From: BOG-908 sp965198825
Lineage (GTDB): Bacteria > Pseudomonadota > Alphaproteobacteria > Acetobacterales > Acetobacteraceae
Length of the DNA: 64,000 nt
NCBI GenBank assembly: GCA_965198825.1
Contig: CBDAQB010000003.1
Coordinates: 1,674,001-1,738,000 of the forward strand
Direction: 5' to 3'
The notes under the pieces were generated by a model. That model ran no database searches. It saw nothing but the letters and a program-made list of their open reading frames with translations, and was not told the origin of the DNA. Within the stretch, counting starts at the first letter, position 1. Every line of letters starts with the position of its first letter. Below are positions 52,834 through 61,312 of the stretch, one piece after another. Made by a program: the position numbers and the translations under genes.

Positions 52834-53403
52834 CTAGGCCTTCTTCGCCTGTGCCGCATCCTGGATGGCGGCGCGGATGTTGGTGTAGGCGCCGCAGCGG
52901 CAGAGATTGCCGCTCATCCACTCCGCAATTTCAGTCTCGGATTGCGTGTGGCCCTCTTCGACGACAGAGATGGCCGACATGATTTGCCCCGGCGTACAAT
53001 ATCCGCATTGATAGCCGTCATGCGCCAGAAAGGCGGCCTGCATGGGGTGCAACGTGCCGTCGTGCGCCAGGCCTTCGATCGTGGTGATCTTCTTGCCTTC
53101 GACGCGGTGGGCAAGGGTCAGGCAGGCGAGAACGCGTTTACCATCGAGATGGACAGTGCACGCGCCGCAGCTCCCTTGGTCGCAACCCTTCTTTGTGCCT
53201 GTCAATCCGGCATGCTCGCGAAGCGCATTTAGCAGCGAAGTACGTTCGTCAATCACCAGCTTGTGCACGGCGCCATTGATAGTGAGCGAGACGCTGCCGG
53301 GCGACGAAGGCGCCGGCGGATCCGCCGCAAGTGTGGGAAGCGGTAGAACGGCCAGTGCTGCCGAGGTGCCGATAAGGTCACGTCGTGTAATGGGCAGGTT
53401 CAT
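52834..53403 (-). CDS. paoA: [2Fe-2S] subunit of a PaoA-type aldehyde oxidoreductase, Tat-exported
   Basis: The 189-residue protein begins with a twin-arginine signal (ITRRDLIGTSAALAVL) and ends with two [2Fe-2S] sites: the plant-type GCDQGSCGACTVHLDG...LAC and the helical CGYCTPGQ...GNLCRCGAYTNI. It is the electron-accepting small subunit, and the Tat signal indicates export of the folded complex to the periplasm, as for E. coli PaoABC. It is first in the operon. Confidence 0.92.
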   Translation of the reverse strand: MNLPITRRDLIGTSAALAVLPLPTLAADPPAPSSPGSVSLTINGAVHKLVIDERTSLLNALREHAGLTGTKKGCDQGSCGACTVHLDGKRVLACLTLAHRVEGKKITTIEGLAHDGTLHPMQAAFLAHDGYQCGYCTPGQIMSAISVVEEGHTQSETEIAEWMSGNLCRCGAYTNIRAAIQDAAQAKKA

Positions 53404-53532
53404 GAAATGCGTCTCGTTGGCTGCTTCAAGGAGATTGGTTCGACGCGGCGAAACGCACGTCTCAAAACTCCGTGGCCTGAAGCAGCCGGAGGCGTGTTGA
53501 GTTTCCTGGCGACTTCGCGAGACTACCCGAGC

Positions 53533-54216
53533 CTAGATCAGAAGAGGGCTCTGCTCGGCCGGTGCCCCGTCCTCTTTGGCGCCTCGGGCCACTTGCAGGA
53601 GCGCCGCATCGGGAAGCGTCCGCTGAAGCCGGCAGGCCTCGGGCCACGGCGCTCTGAGCCAAGTTTCGATCTCCTCCGGATCAGTCAGGATGACCGGCAT
53701 GGCTTTTGGATGGACCGCCGCCACCTCGGCGTTCGGTTCCGTGGTGAGGAAGCCGAACAGGTCGCAGGTCACTTCCCCCTCGGCGACCTTCCGCACGCAT
53801 GTCCAGCGGGTCCATAATCCCGCGAAGAAGGCGAGTGGCCTGGTGTCGTCGCGTGCAAACCAAACCGGCTCGCTTACGCCGTCAGGCCGCCTTGTATTTT
53901 CGCTGAAGGAGGTGAAGGGCACGACGCACCGGGAGCCGGGTGCGAGCCATCGCCGCCAGTGCGGGCTTGCCACATTGCGGATATTGGTGACGCCCTTGTC
54001 CACCTTGCGCCCGGCCAGCGCGAAGGCTGGCGACGGCATTCCCCATCTCGCTTTTACAAGCTCTCGCACGCCATCCACACCGGTCCGCACGATCGGCGCG
54101 GCATAATCCGGGAAAATGCCTGGCAACAGAGGCAAGTTCCCTGTCGTGTCCCGCATGGCGCGGGCCAACTCGCGGATTGCCTGCTGTCCCTTTGTCAGCG
54201 AGTAGAGGTTGCACAT
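53533..54216 (-). CDS. yedK: SRAP-domain protein (YedK/HMCES-like abasic-site protein)
   Basis: From ATG 54216 the protein has 227 residues and begins MCNLYSLT. Cys2 is the residue that crosslinks abasic sites in single-stranded DNA after removal of Met1. Further conserved parts are VTNIRNVASPHW, CVVPFTSFSE, FAGLWTRW and FLTTEPNAEVAAVHPKAMPVIL with the catalytic histidine. It protects replication forks at abasic sites. A longer frame upstream is not used because Cys2 must be N-terminal. It is divergent from a small gene at 54253. Confidence 0.9.
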   Translation of the reverse strand: MCNLYSLTKGQQAIRELARAMRDTTGNLPLLPGIFPDYAAPIVRTGVDGVRELVKARWGMPSPAFALAGRKVDKGVTNIRNVASPHWRRWLAPGSRCVVPFTSFSENTRRPDGVSEPVWFARDDTRPLAFFAGLWTRWTCVRKVAEGEVTCDLFGFLTTEPNAEVAAVHPKAMPVILTDPEEIETWLRAPWPEACRLQRTLPDAALLQVARGAKEDGAPAEQSPLLI

Positions 54217-54252
54217 GCCTTTCCGGACCAGTTTGACCGAGGAGATCGACTC

Positions 54253-54564
54253 TTGACGCAGGAAGAACTTACCCAATGGGCTGCGCAAAACGGCTGGCGC
54301 ATGATGGCAGGCTGCCCGAGCCTGGTGAAGCCCGGCAGGCCAAAGGACGCGATCGTGCGGCTGCTGTTCAAGGTGACCGTCGTCAACCTCGAGGTGCGCA
54401 AGGCGACGAAATGGGAGAAGGTCGGCAGCGCCAAATACGAGGACGTACTGCTGGATGAAGACGGGGAGAGGCTGTTGGGTCTAAGCTTCGAGAAGGTGCC
54501 AAGCATAGCGATGCTGATGCGGGAGAACCAGGACGCGCAAGTATTCGGAAAAGCCCAAGAATAA
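54253..54564 (+). CDS. Small conserved hypothetical protein (TTG start)
   Basis: The 103-residue protein begins TTG (Met-TQEELTQWAAQNGW); a GGAG 8 bases upstream supports this start. It has WRMMAGCPSLVKPGRPKDAIVRLLF, TKWEKVGSAKYEDVLLDEDGE and VPSIAMLMREN. The compact alpha/beta pattern looks genuine and I remember similar proteins in Acetobacteraceae-like genomes, but no function is known. It is divergent from the SRAP gene, sharing about 36 bases, and is followed by an AT-rich hairpin repeat. Confidence 0.65.
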   Translation: MTQEELTQWAAQNGWRMMAGCPSLVKPGRPKDAIVRLLFKVTVVNLEVRKATKWEKVGSAKYEDVLLDEDGERLLGLSFEKVPSIAMLMRENQDAQVFGKAQE

Positions 54565-54594
54565 TCACGCCCGTCTTCGAAGAGCACGAAAACA

Positions 54595-54650
54595 AAGGGC
54601 CGTAAAAGTTTTTTGCTTCTTTTTTTCAAAAAGAAGTGCTTCCTTCCTAA
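54595..54650 (+). terminator. AT-rich hairpin repeat, probable terminator
   Basis: GTAAAAGTTTTTTG is followed by a 9-bp hairpin CTTCTTTTT / AAAAAGAAG (54616-54636). The same unit occurs twice near 63.07-63.19 kb. It lies about 50 bases after the stop at 54564 and looks like a dispersed terminator-type repeat. Confidence 0.6.
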
Positions 54651-54810
54651 AGTTTAGTCCCAACTCGAACGTGTGCCGGTTTCGTTCCGGAAACCGAGAA
54701 GGCGTTTGCGCAGGTGCATCTTTCTCGTTGCATTTTCCGCACATGAAGTTCTAGTTACGGAATGGCTTGTGAGCCAGGCCACAGGCGAGAGCAGCACGAA
54801 GGAGGCCGGA

Positions 54811-54861
54811 ATGGACTGGAACGATCGACGCTATACTTCCGGCCCGCGAGCCTCCCTGTAG
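54811..54861 (+). CDS. Possible 16-codon leader ORF with strong Shine-Dalgarno
   Basis: AAGGAGG precedes this ATG at ideal distance, the best ribosome-binding site in the area. The frame reads MDWNDRRYTSGPRASL and stops at TAG, four bases before the ATG of the lysozyme-like gene at 54866, which has no such site itself. Either it is a leader coupled to the downstream gene, or it is the true N-terminus separated from the main frame by a one-base shift. Confidence 0.45.
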   Translation: MDWNDRRYTSGPRASL

Positions 54862-54865
54862 CGTC

Positions 54866-55909
54866 ATGGCCTTGCCTTACCGTTCGGCCGCAATCGGCAG
54901 CGAGGCCGCGGCGCCTGCGGATATCCGGGCCCTGCAACAGGATCTGCGCAGTCTCGGTTACCTCGCACGCGGCATCGATGGTGCTTTTGGCAGGAACACC
55001 CGGGGCGCCATCCGAGCGCTGCAATATGACCTTCTTCACAATGATGGCGCGCCTTCGAGAAGCGACGGAGGCGCGCCGGTCGTGGTCTCGCGCTACTGCC
55101 GTGGCGTGACACAGATCACCGGTGTCGTGGATGCCGCCACGGCCGACAGTATCGAGGCGATGCTGAGCGATCCGACATTTCCCAAGATACCACGCAGCAG
55201 CGCCCCGGCAGACGCCAACAAGGCAGCGCTCGCGCGTGTTGCAGCGACCAAGAGCACTGTGGCGCCGATCAGCTTCCTGTTGGCGATCTTTCAACAGGAA
55301 AGCAGCAGCCAGCACTATGTCGTTCCGCCGCACGGGGACACCGACGATTTCGTCGTTCTCGGTTTGGATCACAACGACGGCGCGAACGGTGACCATGTGA
55401 CGTCGCGCGGCTATGGCCTTGGACAATACACGCTGTTCCACCATCCCCCGACCGCGGCGGAGCTGCAGGATTTCGTGCTCGACCCTTGCACGAACGTTCA
55501 GAAGTCCGAGCAGTTACTGGCAGAGAAGTTCAACCGCTTCGTGGCGGGGCCAGCCGGACGTGCCGAAGAACGCGACGTGGAACACCCGCTGCTGCACCTT
55601 CGCCTGTGCAAATACCCGATGAGTGATCCGCGCTATCTTTCCGATTGCCGGGCCTGCGCACAGCAGGCGGCGAAGGTCACCATCGGGCCTGACACACCGC
55701 TCTATGCAGGCGCCGGGCAGACCTATGGCGATGCACAAGCCTATGCCACGCCCTCCTATTCCCATGTGCCAGACCGGGCGACGTTTGCCTGCGACTGGCC
55801 TTACGCCGTCCGCCGCTACAATGGCGCAGGACCCAACTCCTACCATTATCAAGCTCGGGTACTTCGCAATCTGCTCAGCCTTTGTGCGCCGACGGCAGGA
55901 GACTGTTGA
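54866..55909 (+). CDS. Peptidoglycan-binding, lysozyme-like protein
   Basis: The 347-residue protein begins with a PG-binding-1 domain (DIRALQQDLRSLGYLARGIDGAFGRNTRGAIRALQ, residues about 19-53). Around residue 136, ISFLLAIFQQESSSQHYVVP has the E-S(S) of lysozyme-like transglycosylases, followed by RGYGLGQYTLF. Four or more cysteines lie in the C-terminal third (LCKYP, DCRACAQ, FACDWPYAVRRYNG). There is no obvious signal peptide. It likely binds and cuts peptidoglycan. It overlaps the next gene by one base (TGATG), forming a three-gene unit with a membrane protein and a patatin. Confidence 0.75.
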   Translation: MALPYRSAAIGSEAAAPADIRALQQDLRSLGYLARGIDGAFGRNTRGAIRALQYDLLHNDGAPSRSDGGAPVVVSRYCRGVTQITGVVDAATADSIEAMLSDPTFPKIPRSSAPADANKAALARVAATKSTVAPISFLLAIFQQESSSQHYVVPPHGDTDDFVVLGLDHNDGANGDHVTSRGYGLGQYTLFHHPPTAAELQDFVLDPCTNVQKSEQLLAEKFNRFVAGPAGRAEERDVEHPLLHLRLCKYPMSDPRYLSDCRACAQQAAKVTIGPDTPLYAGAGQTYGDAQAYATPSYSHVPDRATFACDWPYAVRRYNGAGPNSYHYQARVLRNLLSLCAPTAGDC

Positions 55910-57009
55910 TGCAGTTCGGAACCATAGTCGATGTATTTGCTTGCCTGGCCTTCCTATATTTCTTGCTGTCCCTTCTGGCGAGCGGCGGACAGGAGATGCT
56001 TGCAGGTTTTATGAACTGGCGCGGAACCTACCTCTCCAAGGGCATCGACGTCATCCTCGACAACAAGACGGATGCCCGCTTCGCGTTTGCGAACCTTGGC
56101 GACTGGCTGCGCGCGCATTTTACGAAGTCGGTTGGCCGGACTGTCGAGAAGCAATATCTGCTGGATGTGGAGTCGGGTCAGCAACCAGCGAACGCGGCGC
56201 TCCAGCGCGTGCTGAACGTGCAGAACCATCCGCTGGTCCGCAGCGCACCCTCCACGGTGCCATCCTATGTACCGGCAGGCAATTTCTCCACGGCCATGCT
56301 CGGCGTGCTGCGCGACGGCAGCCAGGCGCCGCTGTTCACGCAGGTGGAGACGACGATTTCGGCGCTTCCGGATGGAGATCTCAAAACCACGCTGACGCTC
56401 TTCGTGCAGGACGCTGGCGGCGACATCGACAAGCTTCGCAAGCGGCTGGAGAGCTGGTTCGACGACTCCATGGACAGGGTGGCGGGCGTTTACAAGCGGA
56501 TGTCGCAATATGCCTTGCTGATCATCGGCCTCATCCTGGCTGTTGCCTTGAACGTCGACAGCCTGCACGTCATGAAAGTGCTGTGGGGATCGCCTGAGCA
56601 GCGCGCGGCGATTGTCAGCGCCGCGACGCAGGCCGCATCGCCCGATGCCGGCGGCACAACTCCCTCAGCAGGACCGGCCACGCCTGAACAATTGCGCAAG
56701 ATGGTCGGGGATCTCGAGGCGCAGCATTACCCGATCGGCTGGGGATGCTGGCTTGGCGAGACGACCCCGCCGGCTGCCGCGGGATGCCTTTCCTATGCCG
56801 ACGCCACGAAACTTCATGCGCGGCATCAATGGGATCCTGCTTTGGCTTTTGTCATCACCGCTTTGCCGGGATGGCTGATGACGGCCTTCGCGATCTCGCT
56901 CGGTGCGCCGTTCTGGTTCGGCTTGCTGCAGAATGTCGTGAATTTGCGAAATGCGGGGGCGAAGCCAAACCGCGCGGCCGATCAGCCGGCATCGGGCGGG
57001 AGTGCCTGA
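55909..57009 (+). CDS. Membrane protein of unknown function linked to a patatin gene
   Basis: From the ATG overlapping the previous stop, the protein has 366 residues. Membrane segments are at the N-terminus (IVDVFACLAFLYFLLSLLASGGQEML), near residue 200 (YALLIIGLILAVALNV) and near the C-terminus (AFVITALPGWLMTAFAISLG and FWFGLL). A helical region between the first two (DLKTTLTLFVQDAGGDIDKLRKRLESWFDDSMDRVAGVYKRM) looks like a soluble helical hairpin. I remember related proteins as hypothetical membrane proteins with YKRM-x(4)-L-x-x-G near the second segment. It probably anchors or gates the neighbours; the role is unknown. Confidence 0.7.
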   Translation: MQFGTIVDVFACLAFLYFLLSLLASGGQEMLAGFMNWRGTYLSKGIDVILDNKTDARFAFANLGDWLRAHFTKSVGRTVEKQYLLDVESGQQPANAALQRVLNVQNHPLVRSAPSTVPSYVPAGNFSTAMLGVLRDGSQAPLFTQVETTISALPDGDLKTTLTLFVQDAGGDIDKLRKRLESWFDDSMDRVAGVYKRMSQYALLIIGLILAVALNVDSLHVMKVLWGSPEQRAAIVSAATQAASPDAGGTTPSAGPATPEQLRKMVGDLEAQHYPIGWGCWLGETTPPAAAGCLSYADATKLHARHQWDPALAFVITALPGWLMTAFAISLGAPFWFGLLQNVVNLRNAGAKPNRAADQPASGGSA

Positions 57010-57054
57010 GGGGGTCGCTCCGAGCCGGGTCCAATCAGATACTGGAGGCCATGC

Positions 57055-58893
57055 ATGCCCGTCAAATCCATCGCGCCGACGCAAAGACTGCAGCAACTGT
57101 TCCCGGCCGTGGCGCCGGACCCGGCGCCGCAAAGTTTCGAGCTCGGCCTGGTGTTGGGCGGCACGGTGTCGGTAGGCGCATTTACCGCGGGTGCGCTGGA
57201 TTTCCTGTTGCAGGCGCTCGAGGCTTGGGAACCATCGGCCGCTTCGCTGCACCGTGTCATCGTCAAGGCGGCAGCCGGCAGTTCGGGCGGAGCGGTTTGC
57301 ACGTCCATTCTCGGCCTGCTGTCGGGAAGGATCGTGCCGCATCTCACCGGCAGCTACGCCGATCTGGTGGCCAACACTACGGATACGGGAAACCCACTTT
57401 GGGATCTTTGGGTCAATCAGCTGCAGATAATGCCGATGTTCTCCCAGGATGACCTCGCACGCAACACCAACCTCGATGGCGCCACTGCCGCTCCAGGCGC
57501 GAAAATCCAGCATGCCGCGTCGCTGCTGAACGCCGATGTCATTACCCAGGCGGCGGCGAACGTGGCCGCCTTCGGCTCGAATACGCCGGCGGCGCCGCTG
57601 CCCTATTTCGCGCATCCGTTCCGCATTGCCGTCACAGTGGCAAACTTCCGTGGTGTGCCCTACCGGGTTGCGGGCGTGCCGGCGATCGGCGGCTTCGATG
57701 GCGCGGCCTATGTGCAGCATGACGATTTCGCGTGGTTCGCGCTACCGAATGGCGCTGACCCGGCAGCCCCCCTTCCCACGGGAAAGCGCGAGGACGAGTT
57801 CTGGGTAGGGCCGGGCGACGCCGCGGCCGGGTTTGTCGGCACCGAGACTCTTGGGCACTTTGCTGCAGCCAGCGGGGCGATGCCTCTGGCGCTGGCGTCG
57901 CGCGCCCTGTCGCGTCCTGCGGAGCACTACAACTACCGGCCAAACGTGCGCGCTGTGACGGACTTGCCGAGCGGCTATTGCATCGATTGGCCGTTGCCGG
58001 ACTGGACCTGCCTGGCAGACGCTGCTGGCGGCGCCTATGCATTTACCGCGGTGGACGGCGGAACGCTGAACAACGACCCGGTGAGCCTCGTGCATCGTGC
58101 TCTCGCGGGACTTGTCGGCCGCAATCCGCGCGGCAAGTCGGATGCGAGCCGTGCGCTTCTCATGATCGATCCTCTGGCCGCCTCGCCGCAGCCGATAGCG
58201 CAGATCGGCCTCAGCATCGTTGCCGCCATAGGAGGGCTTGTGCCGCTGCTGGTGGGTGGCGCGCGCTACCTCACCTCGGACATGGCATTATTCGCGAACG
58301 AAGACGTGTTCAGCCGATTTCAGCTCGTGCCTTGCCGGCCGCCTGCTGTCGCGGGCGGAAACCCATTGGTCGGCGAGGCGGCGCTGGCGGGTGACAGCCT
58401 GTTCGGAGCAGGCGGCTGGTGCGCGCGCGAGTTCCGCGTTCATGATTTCATGCTCGGGCGGCAGAACATGCAGCAGTATCTGCGCACGCAGATGCTTCTT
58501 GCGGGCAACAACCCGCTATTCTCGAAGTGGCCGATCGAGAGGCGGCAGGACCACGCCTGCGACAAGAACGGGACCCGCATCGCCATTACGCAGGCTACAC
58601 CCGGCGCCAACTACTACCTGCCCATTCTGCCGGACATGACCGGCAGCGGTCCGCTGGAAGTTCCCATGTGGCCCGCCGGGGTGTTCGATCCCGAGACGAT
58701 CCGGGCACCTTTGCAGAAGCGCCTCGATGCAGTCGTCGCAAAGCTCGTCGATGACAACAGCGACGGCGGGCTGCTTCCCTGGCTCGCCGGCCTTTTCGTC
58801 ATTCCCGGCGTGACCAAGTTCCTCGCAGACAGCGTGGTGGATGGCTTCAAGGTTCAGCTCGAGAAAGCAGGGCTTTTGGACAGCGGAAGCTAA
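57055..58893 (+). CDS. Patatin-like phospholipase
   Basis: The 612-residue protein has the patatin glycine-rich loop LGGTVSVGAFTAGALDFLL, the nucleophile elbow AAGSSGGAVCTS (G-x-S-x-G, about residue 80), and the dyad aspartate in AVDGGTLNNDP near residue 335. It is much longer than simple patatins, with a C-terminal region (about 430-612) not recognised. GGAGG 6 bases upstream of the second ATG (57055) supports that start. It should hydrolyse phospholipids. It is the third gene after a lysozyme-like and a membrane protein, and its end overlaps the convergent pentapeptide gene by 4 bases. Confidence 0.85.
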   Translation: MPVKSIAPTQRLQQLFPAVAPDPAPQSFELGLVLGGTVSVGAFTAGALDFLLQALEAWEPSAASLHRVIVKAAAGSSGGAVCTSILGLLSGRIVPHLTGSYADLVANTTDTGNPLWDLWVNQLQIMPMFSQDDLARNTNLDGATAAPGAKIQHAASLLNADVITQAAANVAAFGSNTPAAPLPYFAHPFRIAVTVANFRGVPYRVAGVPAIGGFDGAAYVQHDDFAWFALPNGADPAAPLPTGKREDEFWVGPGDAAAGFVGTETLGHFAAASGAMPLALASRALSRPAEHYNYRPNVRAVTDLPSGYCIDWPLPDWTCLADAAGGAYAFTAVDGGTLNNDPVSLVHRALAGLVGRNPRGKSDASRALLMIDPLAASPQPIAQIGLSIVAAIGGLVPLLVGGARYLTSDMALFANEDVFSRFQLVPCRPPAVAGGNPLVGEAALAGDSLFGAGGWCAREFRVHDFMLGRQNMQQYLRTQMLLAGNNPLFSKWPIERRQDHACDKNGTRIAITQATPGANYYLPILPDMTGSGPLEVPMWPAGVFDPETIRAPLQKRLDAVVAKLVDDNSDGGLLPWLAGLFVIPGVTKFLADSVVDGFKVQLEKAGLLDSGS

Positions 58894-60281
58894 CGCGAAC
58901 TCTGCGGAGATACGCCCGGGCAATTTTGGCCGAAGTCTTCGCTGCCGGTCACTCTCGCCAGGCATTCGTTGAACTTGCCCTGCAGATAGACTTTTTTGGC
59001 TTCGGCCGTTGCTGCGGCGGTCCCGGTGACGAACTCCGCCTTGAAGGCGGAGGGCACGAAGCGCTGGTCGGTCGGGTCGGGTTTGTCGGCCATGGCCGGG
59101 CCGAACTTGCTGTCCGGCTCGCCAATCGCGGCTGCGGGTGACCAGTGTGCAACGCCGATCTCGGCGGCGCACAGCCGCGCGGCCGTGAAATCCGCACTCT
59201 GGATCTCGCCCGCCTTTTCGTAGGCGACATCCTCTTTGCTGGGAGGCGCGATACGATCCTGCCGGGAGCGCGGCTGAAGCAATGTGAGTTCCGCGCCGAG
59301 CAACCACGCATAGGTGAAGCGCGCGCCTTCGATCTCGGCCCTCGCTAGATGAGCGCCGACCAGGCACGCTCCACTCAGATCGGCGTTGTCGAGGCGCGCA
59401 CTGACAAGATCGGCGCGGGCGAGCTTGGCGCCGCGCATGTCGGCGCCATCGAGTTCCGCTCCCGCCAGCAAAGCATCGTCCAACATGGCGCTGGACATCA
59501 AGGCGCCATCCAGCTTCGCTTCCCGCAAATCCGCGTAGCGCAGGTCGAAGACCCGCAGATCAGCCCCCTTTAGCGGGGCGCGGCGTAAATTCAACGTCCG
59601 CTGGGAAAGGGCCACGCCCAATACTGCCACGATGGCGATCATGGCGAGCGCCAGGACACCGATCGAGACGAAACCACTGGTGGTGGCTGCTCCTGCTTCG
59701 TGTGCCCTGCTCCGGAGGAAACGCCATTCGGACACGACACCCCAGAGTGAGATCACGAAGGACACGACGAAGAGTCCGGCGATCACGAGGGTGAACGGAT
59801 TGGTGTGGATGAGCCCAAAGAACAGCGGCTTCTCGCCTGTGTAGTGCCGCGCCCAGACCTTCCAGAGGATCGTTGCGATGGTCAACGGCGCCGCCAGGAA
59901 CGAGACGAAGCCGAGAAGCGAAGAGGGCCACCATTTGACGTGGTTCTGGATGAGGCCGTTCGCCTCTTCGCCACCCGGAAGGCTCAGCAAAGTTCGGGTC
60001 TGGATCTGCAGATAGATCTGGATGGCGATCAGGATGGTGGGTGCGACGATGAAAAAACCGATCAGGCCCACAGTCAGGTCGATGATCGGGAACTTGATGT
60101 CGCCTTCTGCCCTCCCGGCCGTCTGACTCAGCAGCTCCCAATCGGAGTGGCTAGCGGTGGAAATGGCGGAGAAAGCAGATACCGCCAGCAGCGCCTGGAA
60201 AGACCAGACAAGCGAGGCGGCGACATCCTTGCGCAAATCCTGCAGGTCGGGTCGCAGCGCCCCGGCATCGGACATGTCCAT
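58890..60281 (-). CDS. Membrane protein with C-terminal pentapeptide repeats
   Basis: From ATG 60281 the protein has 463 residues. The N-terminal half has four or more membrane helices (LVWSFQALLAVSAFSAIS, IDLTVGLIGFFIVAPTILIAI, LLGFVSFLAAPLTIATIL, FTLVIAGLFVVSFVISLWG, VSIGVLALAMIAIVAVLGV). A pentapeptide-repeat solenoid follows, with A(D/N)L-type repeats such as LKGADLR, LRYADLREAKLDGAL, LDGADMRGAKLARADL and LDNADLSGACL. Two cysteines near the end (NECLAR, GQNCPG) suggest an extracytoplasmic tail. It faces the patatin operon and overlaps its end by 4 bases, a convergent arrangement that could give antisense control or mark an immunity-type partner; both are inference. Confidence 0.8.
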   Translation of the reverse strand: MDMSDAGALRPDLQDLRKDVAASLVWSFQALLAVSAFSAISTASHSDWELLSQTAGRAEGDIKFPIIDLTVGLIGFFIVAPTILIAIQIYLQIQTRTLLSLPGGEEANGLIQNHVKWWPSSLLGFVSFLAAPLTIATILWKVWARHYTGEKPLFFGLIHTNPFTLVIAGLFVVSFVISLWGVVSEWRFLRSRAHEAGAATTSGFVSIGVLALAMIAIVAVLGVALSQRTLNLRRAPLKGADLRVFDLRYADLREAKLDGALMSSAMLDDALLAGAELDGADMRGAKLARADLVSARLDNADLSGACLVGAHLARAEIEGARFTYAWLLGAELTLLQPRSRQDRIAPPSKEDVAYEKAGEIQSADFTAARLCAAEIGVAHWSPAAAIGEPDSKFGPAMADKPDPTDQRFVPSAFKAEFVTGTAAATAEAKKVYLQGKFNECLARVTGSEDFGQNCPGVSPQSSR

Positions 60282-60441
60282 GCTCACACCATGCGAAGTT
60301 GGCGGCGAAAAGAAGTTCAACGGGATGGACTGGCAGGTTCACCATACCCGGATGCGGATCGCTGCTGCAATGATTATCGAGCACGCGCTTCCTCCCAAGC
60401 AGCGGAAGTTCCAGCTTCTTCTTTCAAGCAAACGAGGCTTG

Positions 60442-60987
60442 CTACCCCTCCTCCGCGGGCCAAGCCGCCATGGCACGATCCGAAATAGCCATCAGCGTTG
60501 CGCGTGAGGCGCCGTCCCGTGCCTGGACGGACATGCCTTGCAGGATGGCCATGTAGAAGGCGGCTAGCGCGGCGGGGGAGCAGGTCTTCGGCAATTCACC
60601 TGTCATGACGGCTTTCTTCAGGCAGGCGGCAATGATTTTCCGGTCCTCGGCGCGGCAGCGCTCGAGCTCGCGCTGCAGGTCCGGTGACTCGGAAAAGCCG
60701 CTCATGGCCGACAGAACGATCATGCAGCCGCGGGGCTGGCTTCGGCGGGTGATGGTAGCAGCGGTGCCTTCCAGCGCCTGCTTGATCGCTGCGCGGGCCG
60801 TAGGAGCGTTATTGACAATGCGAGGAAGGCCGCTGCCGACGCCGGTTCGGTAGCGCTTCAACGCCTCCATGAACAGCGCCTCCTTGCTGCCAAAGGCAGC
60901 GTAAAGGCTGGCGGGCCGGATGCCCATGCCGGCGGTAAGGTCGGCCAGGGATGTCGACGCGTAGCCCTTTTGCCAGAACAGCATCAT
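60442..60987 (-). CDS. TetR-family regulator (start uncertain, possibly frameshifted at the N-terminus)
   Basis: From ATG 60987 the frame gives 181 residues: MMLFWQKGYASTSLADLTAGMGIRPASLYAAFGSKEALFMEAL is a TetR helix-turn-helix, and the C-terminal half resembles the TetR_C_16-like group (QPRGCMIVLSAMSG). The usual N-terminal segment (RGRPRSFDREAALDTA) is encoded just upstream in the same frame but without ATG, GTG or TTG before an in-frame TGA. Another frame there reads MKVTTKSTPNRLGR. A one-base shift or a rare ATT/CTG start is therefore likely. It is divergent from the esterase gene, its probable target. Confidence 0.8.
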   Translation of the reverse strand: MMLFWQKGYASTSLADLTAGMGIRPASLYAAFGSKEALFMEALKRYRTGVGSGLPRIVNNAPTARAAIKQALEGTAATITRRSQPRGCMIVLSAMSGFSESPDLQRELERCRAEDRKIIAACLKKAVMTGELPKTCSPAALAAFYMAILQGMSVQARDGASRATLMAISDRAMAAWPAEEG

Positions 60988-61312
60988 GGCCGTGTCCAGC
61001 GCCGCCTCGCGGTCGAAGGATCTCGGCCTGCCACGCGGCCGAGCCGGTTCGGTGTCGATTTCGTGGTCACCTTCATCAAAAATGGAACATGTGTGTCATT
61101 CTTCTGATTGGAAGACCGGCGCACGGGCAGAAGAGTCAATGATTTTGCGTTTCGCGTCAACGAAGCTGCTCGGCGACGCCAATGGAAGCGTTTCCGAGAC
61201 ATATCCGTGTAATTGATCATTACACTTATAGTTCACTTGCGTTTCTTGATCGGTCGATCCAGAACGACTTTGGACCAGAACAAAGAAGTCTGGATCCAGG
61301 GAGAAATAAGCT
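60988..61312. promoter_or_regulatory. Divergent intergenic region between TetR and carboxylesterase genes
   Basis: It includes the possible upstream N-terminus of the TetR gene and a 19-base palindrome at 61207-61225. TTATAG just after the palindrome is a candidate -10 element for the esterase; no good -35 was assigned. Confidence 0.4.
61207..61225. promoter_or_regulatory. Palindromic operator candidate for the TetR regulator
   Basis: GTGTAAT-TGATC-ATTACAC has perfect 7-base arms and a 5-base centre, a size typical of TetR-family operators. It lies 88 bases upstream of the esterase ATG, between it and the TetR gene. Confidence 0.5.

Noticed and set aside
56665..57720. Minus-strand open frame of 351 codons, and another of 283 codons at 58516-59367
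   Set aside because: Antisense to the membrane protein, patatin and pentapeptide genes, with arginine-rich, motif-free sequence.
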